Assembly: GCA_036346275.1 (NCBI GenBank)
Contig: CM070730.1
Span: forward strand, 4,402,309 to 4,466,308
Direction of reading: 5' to 3'
DNA length: 64,000 bases
Source: Otatea glauca
Taxonomy: Eukaryota > Streptophyta > Magnoliopsida > Poales > Poaceae
Position numbers and translations under genes: made by a program. Positions 54,874 to 64,000 of this stretch are shown piece by piece. Under the pieces are notes generated by a model, which searched no databases, was not told the origin of the DNA, and saw nothing but the letters and a program-made list of their open reading frames with translations. Each line of letters starts with the position of its first letter. Position 1 is the first letter of the stretch.

Positions 54874-54884
54874 TGGTATCGAGC
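54874..54884 (+). other. Primer binding site, Met-tRNA type, chromovirus 2
   Basis: TGGTATCGAGC starts five bases after the LTR end. It matches TGGTATCAGAGC except that CAG is written CG, the same kind of change seen between the two LTRs. Confidence 0.75.
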
Positions 54885-54965
54885 ATCTTGTTGTAGGTCT
54901 TGGCCCTAGATAGTGTGGAGGTGTCTGTGTGAGTCCAAAACTATTTTCTAAAAGAAAATCTAAAC

Positions 54966-55831
54966 ATGACTAATAAAACACTCTCGACTCATCTCATTCT
55001 CTACTTCTCACCTTTGCTGAATTTACCGTTTTACTTGCCGTTTTGGGTGGAGCTCTTATCCAAAGTTCTTGTGGAGCAAATGCCGATTGTTCCGACCTTC
55101 GAGGAGTCAGCTGGTGGCTATGCCATGGAGCTGTGGAGAGTTCTTCAGACGCTGGGAAACTTTTACCGTCCGCTTTACCGAGGAGGCAGCTGGTCAGTTA
55201 ATGGTGTACACCGGGGATTTATTTGCAAGCTGATTATCTACGCTCGGGACAACGAGGAAGCTAGCAGGCCAATCAACATCTCTGCCAGAAGATTCTCGTA
55301 TGAGGTTGCAATTCAGGAGGTCGCTCGACTTGCTCTTCGCCGTGTCTGCCGCGACTACGCCGACGAGCTTCACGACTCAGTGTTCCGCCTTCACCCAGAC
55401 GTTCAAGCATGCCGACGCCGACGGATCGTGGAGAACGAGTGTGCCACTGCGGTACACCTTGCGGAGTTCGCCTTGCCGGGAGGATCATATGAGAGAGACT
55501 ACTCAGAGCCGGAGGCGTATGCGAGGCACTCAGAGTGGCAGAGCAGGAGCTTGAGGTGACCCGTGCTTCAGCCATCGGGATGATCACTGAGCTGGGAGAG
55601 GCCCTAGAGGCGGTCGAGAACGAGCTGGAGCGCGTGACTCGAGAAGTTCAGGAGCCAGCAGAGGAGTCCGAGGAGGATCCCGAGGAGCGAGAGTGGGAGC
55701 CAGAGGGGAGTGCAGACCCCGTTGTTGCAGAGGACCCAATAGTAGGTCATCAGGATAGGTTCGCTCCTATGCCCGCTCATCCGCCGGTGTATGCGCCGGG
55801 TCAGCCTCAGCCAGGGTGGCTGGATGAGTGA
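54966..55831 (+). pseudogene. Accessory ORF upstream of gag (ORF0), dsRBD-like pattern, one frameshift
   Basis: The first part, 54966-55559, has 197 codons. It contains YRGGSWSVNGVHRGFICKLI, then ISARRFSYEVAIQEVARLAL, an order of strands followed by an A-x-QE-x-A helix that resembles a dsRNA-binding domain. The frame shifts near 55538 into 55535-55831, which continues naturally as a coiled-coil helix (MITELGEALEAVENELERVT) and an acidic, Pro-rich tail. Position, order of parts and the FS-x3-A-x-QE motif match the accessory ORFs of chromovirus 1. The N-terminal ~30 residues are hydrophobic and may not be real; a later ATG at 55080 (MPIVPTFEE) is a plausible start. Function is unknown. Confidence 0.55.
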
Positions 55832-56108
55832 GTGTTAGCCTTGGAGCTGTGTTGAGACTCGAGTGTGAGTCGCGTCTTTAAGTTAGTCTTTACCTCTTTA
55901 GTTGACGTTAAGGTTTTGTGTTTAGTTTGCTTCTTTGTAATGCTGAGTGTGCAGTATGTGTTGCAAAGCTTGTAGGCTTAAATAAGCAGCCATACCAAGA
56001 ATAATAAAGAATTATTTCAGTTGGGTATGACCTATCTCCCCGCTTTAGAAAGTCTTACTTCTTATCTATGCTACATCTACCTTTCCTAACCCAAGAGGCA
56101 ATCATCAG

Positions 56109-57315
56109 ATGGTGAATACTCGAGGGAACAACGGAGCTTCAGGAAGTGGACTGCGCCAGAACGACAACACCAACGACAGAGGCAGCCCTCAACCACCGTC
56201 AGTAGACATGCAGAATCTGGGAGCGTTTCTTGCAGCGCAGACTCAATTGATGCAGACTATGATGCGCAGATCAAAGAGATGACCAACGCAGCGACCGGCA
56301 ACAACAACCCAGAGCTCGAACAACCATGGTGGACCCGACCTCACTCAAAGCTATCAGTTTTATGAGGACTAGGCCACCAACTTTTCAGAAATGTGAACCC
56401 TTTGGAAGCCGATGGCGCCTTAGGACAATTGAGAAGAAGCCGCACATCACTCGGTGTGAGGGCAATGAGAAGGTGCTCACGCCTCTCATCAATTGGAAGG
56501 AACCGCCGCAGAATGGTGGGAGAATTCTGTGCCGCTCATGGAGCCCCACAAGAGATCACACAGGAGGAGTTTACTAATGCTTTCCGCTAGTATCATGTCC
56601 GGAGGGAATGATGGACCTTAAGAAGGAAGAGTTCGGGGCTCGAAACAAGGAGGCCAACCGGTGGCGAATACGAATAAATTTACTCGATTAGCTCGCTATG
56701 CCCTCGAAGACGTAGCGACAGATAAAGCTAAGCGCCTCGTTTCATGAAGGGACCGAACGGGATCGCAGTGGACTGATCACCCACAATTTTCCGATTTTCA
56801 GAACTAGTTAATAAAGCTTTGATCCTAGAAGATAAGCGCAAAGAGTCGGTGAAACCGTAAGCGCTTAATGACTAATCGGTGGGCGTCCAAACCATCTACG
56901 TTTGAGGATGTCACCACAACAATTTGCTAGATTCCAACCACCAGCTGTGAACAAGACATCAACCCCTGCGCCTCGCCTTGCTAATCAGAACTTTCAGACA
57001 CCAGCACAGGGCAACAATGCGCCAGGAGGGAATCAACAGTCTGCCGTGAAAAGATGCTATACATGCAATGAGCCAGGGCACTTTTCTAATAGGTGTCCAC
57101 AGAAGGGAGGCATCACGCCAGTTCGTTTCAACTTGGGAACAACACCTGCCAAATCACCAGCCTCAGGAGGAAATCGTGCGCCAGTCAAGTGGAGCAACCC
57201 GCAATCAACGGGCGTGGAAGGATCAACCACATCACCGCCGATGGAGCTCGGGAGGCTACGGGCGTCGTCTTGGGTAAGTTTCGGTCAACTCGATTACACT
57301 GCTGATTTTGTTTGA
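56109..57315 (+). pseudogene. gag: gag polyprotein region, chromovirus 2 (heavily frameshifted)
   Basis: The start ATG at 56109 opens MVNTRGNNGASGSGLRQND, and the frame ends near 56281. The capsid core is split over frames: MRTRPPTFQKCEPF near 56360, FCAAHGAPQEITQEEFTNAF at about 56530-56590. The last ORF (56902-57315) carries the CCHC knuckle CYTCNEPGHFSNRC at residues 52-65. At least five shifts separate these parts. The first gag has kept its frame far better. Confidence 0.85.
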
Positions 57316-57649
57316 TTCGGGAGCTTCGCATTCGTTTGTTTCTCAAAGTTTTGCAACCAAGAATGGATTTAAAGTGGTGAATCTTAAGTGTGTGCTCTTA
57401 GTCCAAGCCCCAGGATCTGAGCTTAGATCTAGCCTTGGGTGTTTGGGAGCTAAGTTGCTTATGGATGGGATAGAATTCCTAGCGAATCTTATCTTGATAG
57501 ATGCGCAATCCCAAGACGTCATCCTTGGAATGGATTGGCTGTCTAAGCATAAGGTCGTTTTGGATTGTGGCCGAAGGATCGTGACTTTGGAAGGCCCTAG
57601 TGGCAAGAAAGTAGAGTTTCAGCGACCGCGATTCGCGATGGGCGATTAA
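57290..57649 (+). pseudogene. pol: Aspartic protease, chromovirus 2
   Basis: The frame from about 57290 reads ITLLILFDSGASHSFVSQSF (active-site DSG), and further on LIDAQSQDVILGMDWLSKHK. It closes at 57649. The linker to RT (about 57650-57880) is in other frames, with pieces such as [12 protein letters not shown] damaged. Confidence 0.9.
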
Positions 57650-57829
57650 TGGTCAACGGCGTGAAAACCATCGGCATGGAAGATGTGCGAAGAGCAGGAA
57701 TACCGGATGTGTTTCGGAAGATTTGCGAGATTGCCACCGGACCGTGATATTGAGTTCGTGATCGAGTTAGCGCCAGTGCAAAGACCGATATCAAAAGACC
57801 ATATCGGATGCCTACAAGCGAGTTAGTGG

Positions 57830-58448
57830 AAATAAAGAAGCGATTGAGGAACTGCAAGAGAAAGGTTTCATTAGACCAAGTTCATCGCCGTGGGGAGCCC
57901 CGGTTTTGTTTGTTCGTAAAAAGGACGGAAGTCTTAGAATGTGCATCGATTATCGTGCACTGAATGAAGTAACGATCAAGAATAAGTATCCGTTGCCCAG
58001 GATCGATGACTTATTTGATCAATTAAGAGGAGCTGGAGTTTTCTCCAAGATAGATCTTCGTTCGGGATACCATCAGTTGAAGATCCGAGCGGAGGATGTG
58101 CCTAAGACTGCGTTTTCTACGCGATATGGACATTATGAGTTCACAGTCATGTCATTTGGATTGACTAATGCCCCGGCATATTTCATGAACATGATGAATA
58201 AGGTTTTCATGGAATATTTGGATAAGTTTGTTGTAGTCTTCATAGACGATATCTTGGTTTACTCGAAGACAGAGGAAGAGCACGCAGAACATCTAAGAGT
58301 GGTTTTAGACAGGCTACGAGAGCATCAGCTGTATGCTAAGTTTAGCAAGTGTGAATTTTGGAAGGAGAAAGTAGAATTTCTTGGTCATGTAATGACTACT
58401 AAAGGAGTAGCAGTTGACCCAAGCAAAGTGGACTTGATGTTGCATTAG
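57830..58448 (+). pseudogene. pol: Reverse transcriptase, chromovirus 2
   Basis: ORF 57906-58448 covers most of [62 protein letters not shown], and the catalytic [18 protein letters not shown]. Residues upstream of 57906 ([15 protein letters not shown]) are in the same or adjacent frame. A TAG at 58446 stands where the related element has a Trp-containing block (LAWERPQS), and one shift follows before 58489. Confidence 0.9.
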
Positions 58449-58488
58449 GAGCAACCAAAGTCATTACCAGATCCGTAGTTTTACGGGA

Positions 58489-60336
58489 ATGGCGGGATAT
58501 TACCGTCGGTTCATAGAGGGATTCTCGACAATTGCTAAACCCCTGACGCAGTTGTTGAAGAAAGAAAAGAAATTTGCATGGACGCCAGAGTGCGAGACAA
58601 GCTTTATGGAATTAAAGAAGAGTTTAACAACAGCCCCCGTATTAGTACTGCCAGATGTGCAGAATGGATTTGATATATACTGCGATGCTTCAAAGCAAGG
58701 CTTAGGGTGCGTGTTAATGCAAGAAGGCAAAGTCGTTGCTTATGCGTCGAGACAGTTAAGACCGCATGAAGTGAATTACCCAACGCATGATTTGGAGTTA
58801 GCTGCCGTAGCGCATGCCTTGAAGATATGGTGTCATTATCTCATAGGAAATAGATGTGAAATATATACAGATCATAAGAGCCTAAAATACATATTCACTC
58901 AAGCAGACCTGAATATGAGACAGCGAAGGTGGCTTGAGCTAATTAAGGATTATAATGTGGGAATCCATTATCATCCCGGAAAAGCCAATGTGGTGGCAGA
59001 TGCTCTGAGTCGAAAGAGCCATAGCGCAAATACATTGACAATGGAGGATCAACCAGAATTATGCAAGGAATTTCAGAAACTAAGGTTGGAGGTCGTTCCG
59101 CAAGGAATGGTAGCTGCACTCGAAGTGAGGCCAACACTGGAGGATCAGGTTAGTGAAGGCCAGAAAGATGACGATAAAATTTCTAATATCAAGACTAAAA
59201 AGGAAGAAGGCCTAGCCGCAGATTTCACTCTGGCTGAGCAAGGAACCATGTTTTTCAAAGGCCGAATTTGCGTGCCGGATAAAAAGGAACTGAAACAATT
59301 GATTCTTGAGGAAGCTCACGATTCTAAGTACTCGATTCATCCAGGAAGTGCCAAGATGTACCAGGATTTGAAAGAGAGATTTTGGTGGCCTAACATGAAG
59401 CGTGAAGTAGCTGAGCATGTTGCTTTATGCGACGTATGTCAGAGAGTAAAAGCCATGCATCAAAGACCCGCTGGTTTGTTGCAGCCATTGAAAATTCCGG
59501 AATGGAAGTGGGAGGAAATCGGAATGGATTTTATTACCGGTTTACCTAAAACTCAGAGAGGATACGATTCCATTTGGGTTATTGTGGATCGTCTAACCAA
59601 GGTCGTCCATTTTATCCCAGTAAAGACCACTTACTCAGGAGATCGTTTAGCAGAGTTTTACATGTCAAAGATTGTATGTTTGCATGGAGTGCCCAAGAAG
59701 ATTGTGTCGGACAGAGGAACCCAATTTACCTCGAGATTTTGGAACAAGTTGCACGAAGCCATGGGGACTCGTCTAAACTTCAGTACAACATATCATCCGC
59801 AGACAGATGGTCAGACTGAAAGAGTAAATCAGATTTTGGAGGATATGTTGAGAGCTTGTGCTTTAGCTTATACTGCGATATGGGATAAGTGTTTGCCATA
59901 TGCGGAATTTAGTTACAACAATAGCTATCAAGCTAGCTTGCAGATGTCACCGTTCGAGGCATTGTATGGGCGTGCTTGTCGTACTCCGTTGAATTGGAAC
60001 GAAACAGGAGAACGTTTGGTTTTCGGGCCAGATATCCTCGAGGAAGCCGAAAGTCAAGTCGCAATGATCAGAGAAAGGTTGAAGATAGCACAGTCAAGAC
60101 AAAAAAGCTATGCCGACAACCGTCGTCGAGATTTGAGTTTTGAACCAGAAGATCATGTGTATCTTAGAGTTACCCCTCTTAAGGGCGTTAAAAGATTTCA
60201 TGTTAAAGGGAAGCTTGCACCAAGATATGTTGGTCCGTTCAAGATTCTGAGCCGTCGAGGAGAGGTAGCTTATCAGTTAGAGTTGCCTCAGTCCTTGGCA
60301 GGAGTGCATGATGTATTTCCTTGTGTCGCAGCTTAA
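58489..60336 (+). CDS. pol: RT end, RNase H and integrase, chromovirus 2 (615-codon open frame)
   Basis: Residues 1-50 form the RT thumb ([20 protein letters not shown]). RNase H covers about 65-180 with [33 protein letters not shown] and [11 protein letters not shown], so all acidic residues are present. Integrase has the zinc-binding H...H...C...C ([18 protein letters not shown]) at about 280-325 and the core with Asp in GMDFITGLP, Asp in [15 protein letters not shown] and Glu in [12 protein letters not shown], so the DDE triad is intact. The end [10 protein letters not shown] is a frameshift product; the chromodomain follows in the next frame. This is the best kept coding segment of either chromovirus. 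Confidence 0.9.
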   Translation: MAGYYRRFIEGFSTIAKPLTQLLKKEKKFAWTPECETSFMELKKSLTTAPVLVLPDVQNGFDIYCDASKQGLGCVLMQEGKVVAYASRQLRPHEVNYPTHDLELAAVAHALKIWCHYLIGNRCEIYTDHKSLKYIFTQADLNMRQRRWLELIKDYNVGIHYHPGKANVVADALSRKSHSANTLTMEDQPELCKEFQKLRLEVVPQGMVAALEVRPTLEDQVSEGQKDDDKISNIKTKKEEGLAADFTLAEQGTMFFKGRICVPDKKELKQLILEEAHDSKYSIHPGSAKMYQDLKERFWWPNMKREVAEHVALCDVCQRVKAMHQRPAGLLQPLKIPEWKWEEIGMDFITGLPKTQRGYDSIWVIVDRLTKVVHFIPVKTTYSGDRLAEFYMSKIVCLHGVPKKIVSDRGTQFTSRFWNKLHEAMGTRLNFSTTYHPQTDGQTERVNQILEDMLRACALAYTAIWDKCLPYAEFSYNNSYQASLQMSPFEALYGRACRTPLNWNETGERLVFGPDILEEAESQVAMIRERLKIAQSRQKSYADNRRRDLSFEPEDHVYLRVTPLKGVKRFHVKGKLAPRYVGPFKILSRRGEVAYQLELPQSLAGVHDVFPCVAA

Positions 60337-60568
60337 GAAGTGTCTCAGAGTGCCAACAGAGCAAACCCCGTTGGATGCAATAGAGCTGCAAGAAGATTTG
60401 ACTTACAAAGAGCAACCAGTCAGAATTTTGGATGTTATGGAGCGCAAGACCAGAAACCAGTCTATTCGCTTTTGCAGAGTTCAGTGGAGCAATCATTCCG
60501 AAAATGAAGCCACTTGGGAGCGAGAAGAAGATTTGAAGTCAGAATTCCCGAACCTTTTCTTTAGCTAG
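60308..60568 (+). pseudogene. pol: Chromodomain at the integrase C-terminus, chromovirus 2
   Basis: [20 protein letters not shown] is the usual end of the integrase GPY region. The chromodomain follows, with PVRILDVMERKTRNQSIRFC, then VQWSNHSENEATWEREEDLK, and a stop at 60568. It is one frame away from 58489-60336; a single-base difference near 60320 would restore continuity. The aromatic pattern fits group II plant chromodomains. Confidence 0.85.
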
Positions 60569-60595
60569 CCCAGAATCTCGGGTCGAGATTCTGTT

Positions 60596-60608
60596 AAGGG
60601 GGGAGGTT
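60596..60608 (+). other. Polypurine tract, chromovirus 2
   Basis: AAGGGGGGAGGTT directly precedes the 3' LTR start at 60609. Confidence 0.8.
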
Positions 60609-63600
60609 TCTAACATCCCAAAATTTGGCCTAATTATGTTTTTATTTCTTAAATGTGAATTTATGATTTTCTGGAGTTTATTTGGATTTTTCTGGATTTA
60701 TTAGAATTAAATTCAAATCAAGTTTATTGCCTTTTATTCGAATCTATTTAAATTTATGCAAAGTCAAAATAAAGTTTTGCCGAAAATATTTTATTTGAGT
60801 CCAGAATGTCTCAAAGTATTTTTGAGATTTTTCTTGGATTTTTCCTAATAGTTTTATCGCTTAAAATAAATAAAATGAATTTCTGTAATTATTTTAAATG
60901 AGAAATCTTTTAAATTCGACATGAGCGATGCAGGGCGAGAGCCAAATGGCATGCGCATGGGGCCCATTTCATGCAGCCCGGTGCTTGCGCACGGCCGTTC
61001 GCCCGTTTTCTAGATGGAATCACCGTATCCGTCGGATCTTGATCGGAGGGTGAGTATTTGTTCTTAATCGGAGAAACCCTAGCGATCTTGAGCCGTTGGA
61101 TCGGGTCGCGTGGAGGGTCCGGATTTCGCCACGTCATGCGCGCAAGTGTCCGTCCGATTCACGACGCGTGGACGGTCGAGACTTCGTCTTCTCCGGGACT
61201 CGTCGCCGTAACGGACTCGGACAGCGCCGCCGCGTACGGAATGAACTCCGCCTCGGACACGGCCGTCGAGGGGCCTATTTAAGCCGCGGACCCCGCCCCG
61301 AGGTTGAATCCACTGCGCCGTTTCGTTTTCCCCGCTCACCGTCGCTGGAATCGCCGTCGTCTCGTCGCTAGGACTCGCCGGAGGTTGTCGCGAGCGCCGC
61401 CGAGGGTTTTCGCGGGATTCCGTCGGCCTTTGGGGCGTTCTTGACGTGGTGGAACGATTCGGATTCGCCTCCTTGCGCCGAACCAGATCCGCAACTTCAC
61501 CTCGTCGGAATCGCGCCGAAACGCCGCTGCCCTGGTCTTCTTCTTCGCTGCCGATGAGGTCTCGCCGTCGCGCCTCCATCGCCAGATCCGTAAGCTTCGG
61601 GCCGTCAGATTGAAATCCGACGATGGGCGTGTTGCCACGATGCGTGAGATCGGTGGCCGTCCGATCTGTCTTCGGCGGATCAGATCAAGCCGCGCGTAGG
61701 GCCAGTTAGATTGCGACGCGCGTCGGGTGCTGGTGCCGAGGCGCCGTGGACCGGGTCTGCCGTGGTCCGGCGCTGCGTCGTGGACTCAGTCCATACGCCG
61801 AGACACGTGTCGGCTTGTGATTGGCCGAGATCTCGCTGACGTCATGCTTGCGTCATAATTGCATTTTTCAATTGGAAAAATAATCCGATTAGAAATTCTG
61901 TGATGATGACGTCATCATGAGGTCACGCTGACGTCATAAATCGGTTTTCAGAATAAAAATAAATCTGTTAATTCGAATTTCTGATTTTCTGATTTCATTA
62001 TTTATTTCAAACTTCAAAAGGCTATATCTTTTGCATCGTAACTCGGATTTGAGTGATTCCAGTTTCTAAAAATTTGTAAAATTGAGATATATTTAATGGT
62101 GAATTTTATTTGATTTTTGGAGTTCAATTGCTCTCTGTTTTGGTATTTATTTGCTTTTCTCCTTCGGTACGCGTAGACGTTGAATTGTGCGACACTTTCG
62201 AGGAAGATCCAGCAAATCAAGAGCAAGCTTCAGATCAAGATCAGGACCTATTCCAAGGCAAGTTGTGCTTTGATCATGTTGAACCCATGTTTATAAAATT
62301 GCTATATTTGTTTTACCCTATTGCATATATTTCAAATATACAATTGTTTCAAGTTAGATTGGGCTTAGCTAATATACCAGATTGATCTATACCCTACCTT
62401 GTCATTGTATGCCATGATCCATTGTCACCCTAGTTTGGTTTAATATAGTTGGTTAATAATTATAATCAACATTGGAGCTTTAGACCGTATTAGTTGCTTA
62501 GCCATGCCACGTCATCACATGTGTCAGAATCATTGGTAATTAATCTTGATTAATGGAATATGGAACAATGTTATGAACTTGTGTGTCATGTGGATCACAC
62601 GATGAGATTGAGTTGTTGTGGCGAGTCATGTCACGCAACGATGTTGAATTGTTGATGGCACGTGGTGCTTGGTAATCAACGGGGTGATAATCATTTAGAT
62701 TGGGGCAAGTGGCAAGGCGAGGAGGCCAAGGTGGGCCCGATGGGCGATGGTATGTGGATGTCTTGCCTTGATCACACTAAGGACTTAACCTTGCAAGCCT
62801 TTGATCCGAGTCAATCATGCAACCACATATGCGGTATGGGCCACCTAATGAGTAATTTGCAATGTCTTAATTTTGATACTATCGTGGACGGTGTGAGTTC
62901 CGAGTTATGGTGTAATTCACATGGCGCAAGAGGGGCCCTGGTTATGGTTTTCAGACCGCCGTTGTTGAAACCTTAGCGGGTAGTATCCGGTTAAGCGAGC
63001 ATCGTAAAGGCTTTGTTATAATCACTCGCCTTGGTGGTGTTTGGTTGTATCACGTGGGTAAAGTGCATAACCTCTGCAGAGTGTGAAACTATTCGGATAG
63101 CCGTGCTCATGGTATTGAGCAATGCTCGGGAATTACGATTAAGGGTTAGCTTAATTAATTGGACAACATGGTTGGGATGGCGGAATGCCATATGGAAGAT
63201 GAAATTTGACTTAGGATTGGAAACTTGATTTACTTGAGAAATATTGAACTTATTTACTATTGTTATTTGTTTTACATTCTTTACGATCTATTTATTATAT
63301 ATGTTCATAAATGTCGCTTATTGCAAAATAGCCATGATAGCCTATCCATTGGAATAAGCTTTACATATAGATACATAGAATTGCATTCATGCACAACTTG
63401 TTGAGTGCTTTAAGTACTCACCCTTGCAAAACAACAATAATCAACAGTTGAGGAATCTACACTGTGTTGGAAGATGAAGTCCGGAAGACACGAGTCATTA
63501 GGGTCCGAGCCTTGTCGTTGCACTGTGGTGAATCGATGAGCTATCTACGTTTCTACTTTCCACGCTTAATTACTAGTTTATGTTTCGGTCTTGCCTGCGT

Positions 63601-63783
63601 GGTTTAATAATGTAAGTTGGTCATAAGATCATACATTTAGCTATATCAATAAATGAACTATTATGCTATTATCGTTGTGTATGATGTGATATGTACCAAT
63701 GTTAAGCTGTGTGCACTAGCGTTGATCCTGGGACTAGTGCGGTAAACACAGTGGGTTCGAATCAGTGGATTCGGGTCCTTACA
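60609..63783 (+). repeat. 3' LTR of chromovirus 2 (3175 bp)
   Basis: Matches 51710-54869 along its full length. It starts TCTAACATCCC where the 5' LTR has TGTAACATTCC, and it ends GTCCTTACA followed by gaagg. A TATTTAAG box is at 61276. Confidence 0.95.
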
Positions 63784-64000
63784 GAAGGAGAGCGAAACAA
63801 ACAAAGAAATAAACAGGGAGGATCCGCATGCAAGAAAACCAGACTTCAATTTTTTACTATCCTGACCAAAACTATACGTACTACATATTTGGAAGGAGAG
63901 AGAATCAAAAAAGAAAATCAACAAGGAGGATTCGCATGCGAGGAAACCAGATTTGAATTTTTTACTGTCCTGGCATTGTGATCGTATTTTTTTCCTGAAT
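63784..64000 (+). repeat. Interrupted ~95-bp tandem repeat flanking chromovirus 2
   Basis: The sequence tactacatatttggaagg occurs at about 51691-51709, directly left of the element, and again at about 63879-63897. After each comes agag(c)gaa..., ggaggat(c/t)cgcatgc, gaaaccaga and aattttttact. So the target was a two-unit tandem repeat of about 95 bp and the retrotransposon entered the first unit. Confidence 0.8.

Larger units (their letters stand above)
51710..63783 (+). mobile_element. Ty3 chromovirus 2 (Tekay/Del-like), 12.1 kb, TSD gaagg
   Basis: Bounded by ~3.2 kb LTRs (51710-54869 and 60609-63783). Perfect 5-bp repeats gaagg lie at 51705-51709 and 63784-63788. Internal order: primer site, accessory ORF, gag, protease, RT, RNase H, integrase, chromodomain, polypurine tract. 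Frames are broken in the accessory ORF, gag, protease-RT junction, RT end and before the chromodomain, but most of pol (615 codons) is open. Apart from CAG/CTG-type differences the LTRs are almost identical, so insertion was recent. Confidence 0.95.

Overview
The window is repeat-rich plant nuclear DNA, most probably from a grass (Poaceae). The evidence is nested LTR retrotransposons with multi-kilobase LTRs, chromodomain-bearing Ty3 elements, an LTR resembling Triticeae Angela/BARE-type LTRs, Sirevirus-like palindrome-rich LTRs, a CACTA element carrying a Ulp1-like gene, hAT and Stowaway remnants, and one very GC-rich, alanine-rich intronless VQ-motif gene. No rRNA, tRNA gene, CRISPR array or bacterial-type operon was seen. 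|| Layout. Positions 1-26345 are one nested stack. A small non-autonomous LTR element (TRIM-like copy A, right part 25518-26345) was entered by a CACTA transposon whose 3' terminus lies at 25517. The CACTA gene (coiled-coil exon 3389-4404, Ulp1/C48-like exons 7822-8848, last exon 24999-25044) was then broken by a Sirevirus-like LTR (353-3388, itself cut by a minus-strand Ty3 LTR at 1-352), a solo LTR of the same family (4405-7816, TSD gcgtc) and a 16.1 kb Tekay/Del-type chromovirus (8849-24993, TSD caaaa). || 26346-41112 holds a dimeric MITE, a degenerate hAT element with a decayed transposase (29620-31401), the VQ gene on the minus strand (32327-32722), a repeat with tRNA-like boxes, a complete TRIM-like element (34450-35727), an Angela-like LTR (36115 to about 37459), a three-unit ~171-bp tandem array and a Stowaway fragment. 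41113-45808 is a 5'-truncated copia element that keeps gag, protease, integrase, RT and RNase H and a 3' LTR. 46999-51704 holds a third TRIM-like copy (minus strand), short tandem repeats and a decayed minus-strand Ulp1-like gene. 51710-63783 is a second chromovirus (TSD gaagg) with 3.2 kb LTRs, inserted inside a ~95-bp tandem repeat. || How the parts relate. The only likely functional host gene is the VQ gene. All other coding matter belongs to mobile elements. The two chromoviruses share one plan: LTR, Met-tRNA primer site, accessory ORF(s) with a dsRNA-binding-domain-like pattern, gag with CCHC knuckle, protease, RT, RNase H, integrase, chromodomain, polypurine tract, LTR. Their frames are broken, yet paired LTRs are otherwise nearly identical. 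Many of the differences sit at CAG/CTG trinucleotides, so some frameshifts may be base-calling artefacts at CHG-methylated DNA. || The most unusual structure is in the two Sirevirus-like LTRs: dozens of short perfect hairpins whose stems vary but whose loop is almost always TGTGT, with paired substitutions between copies.
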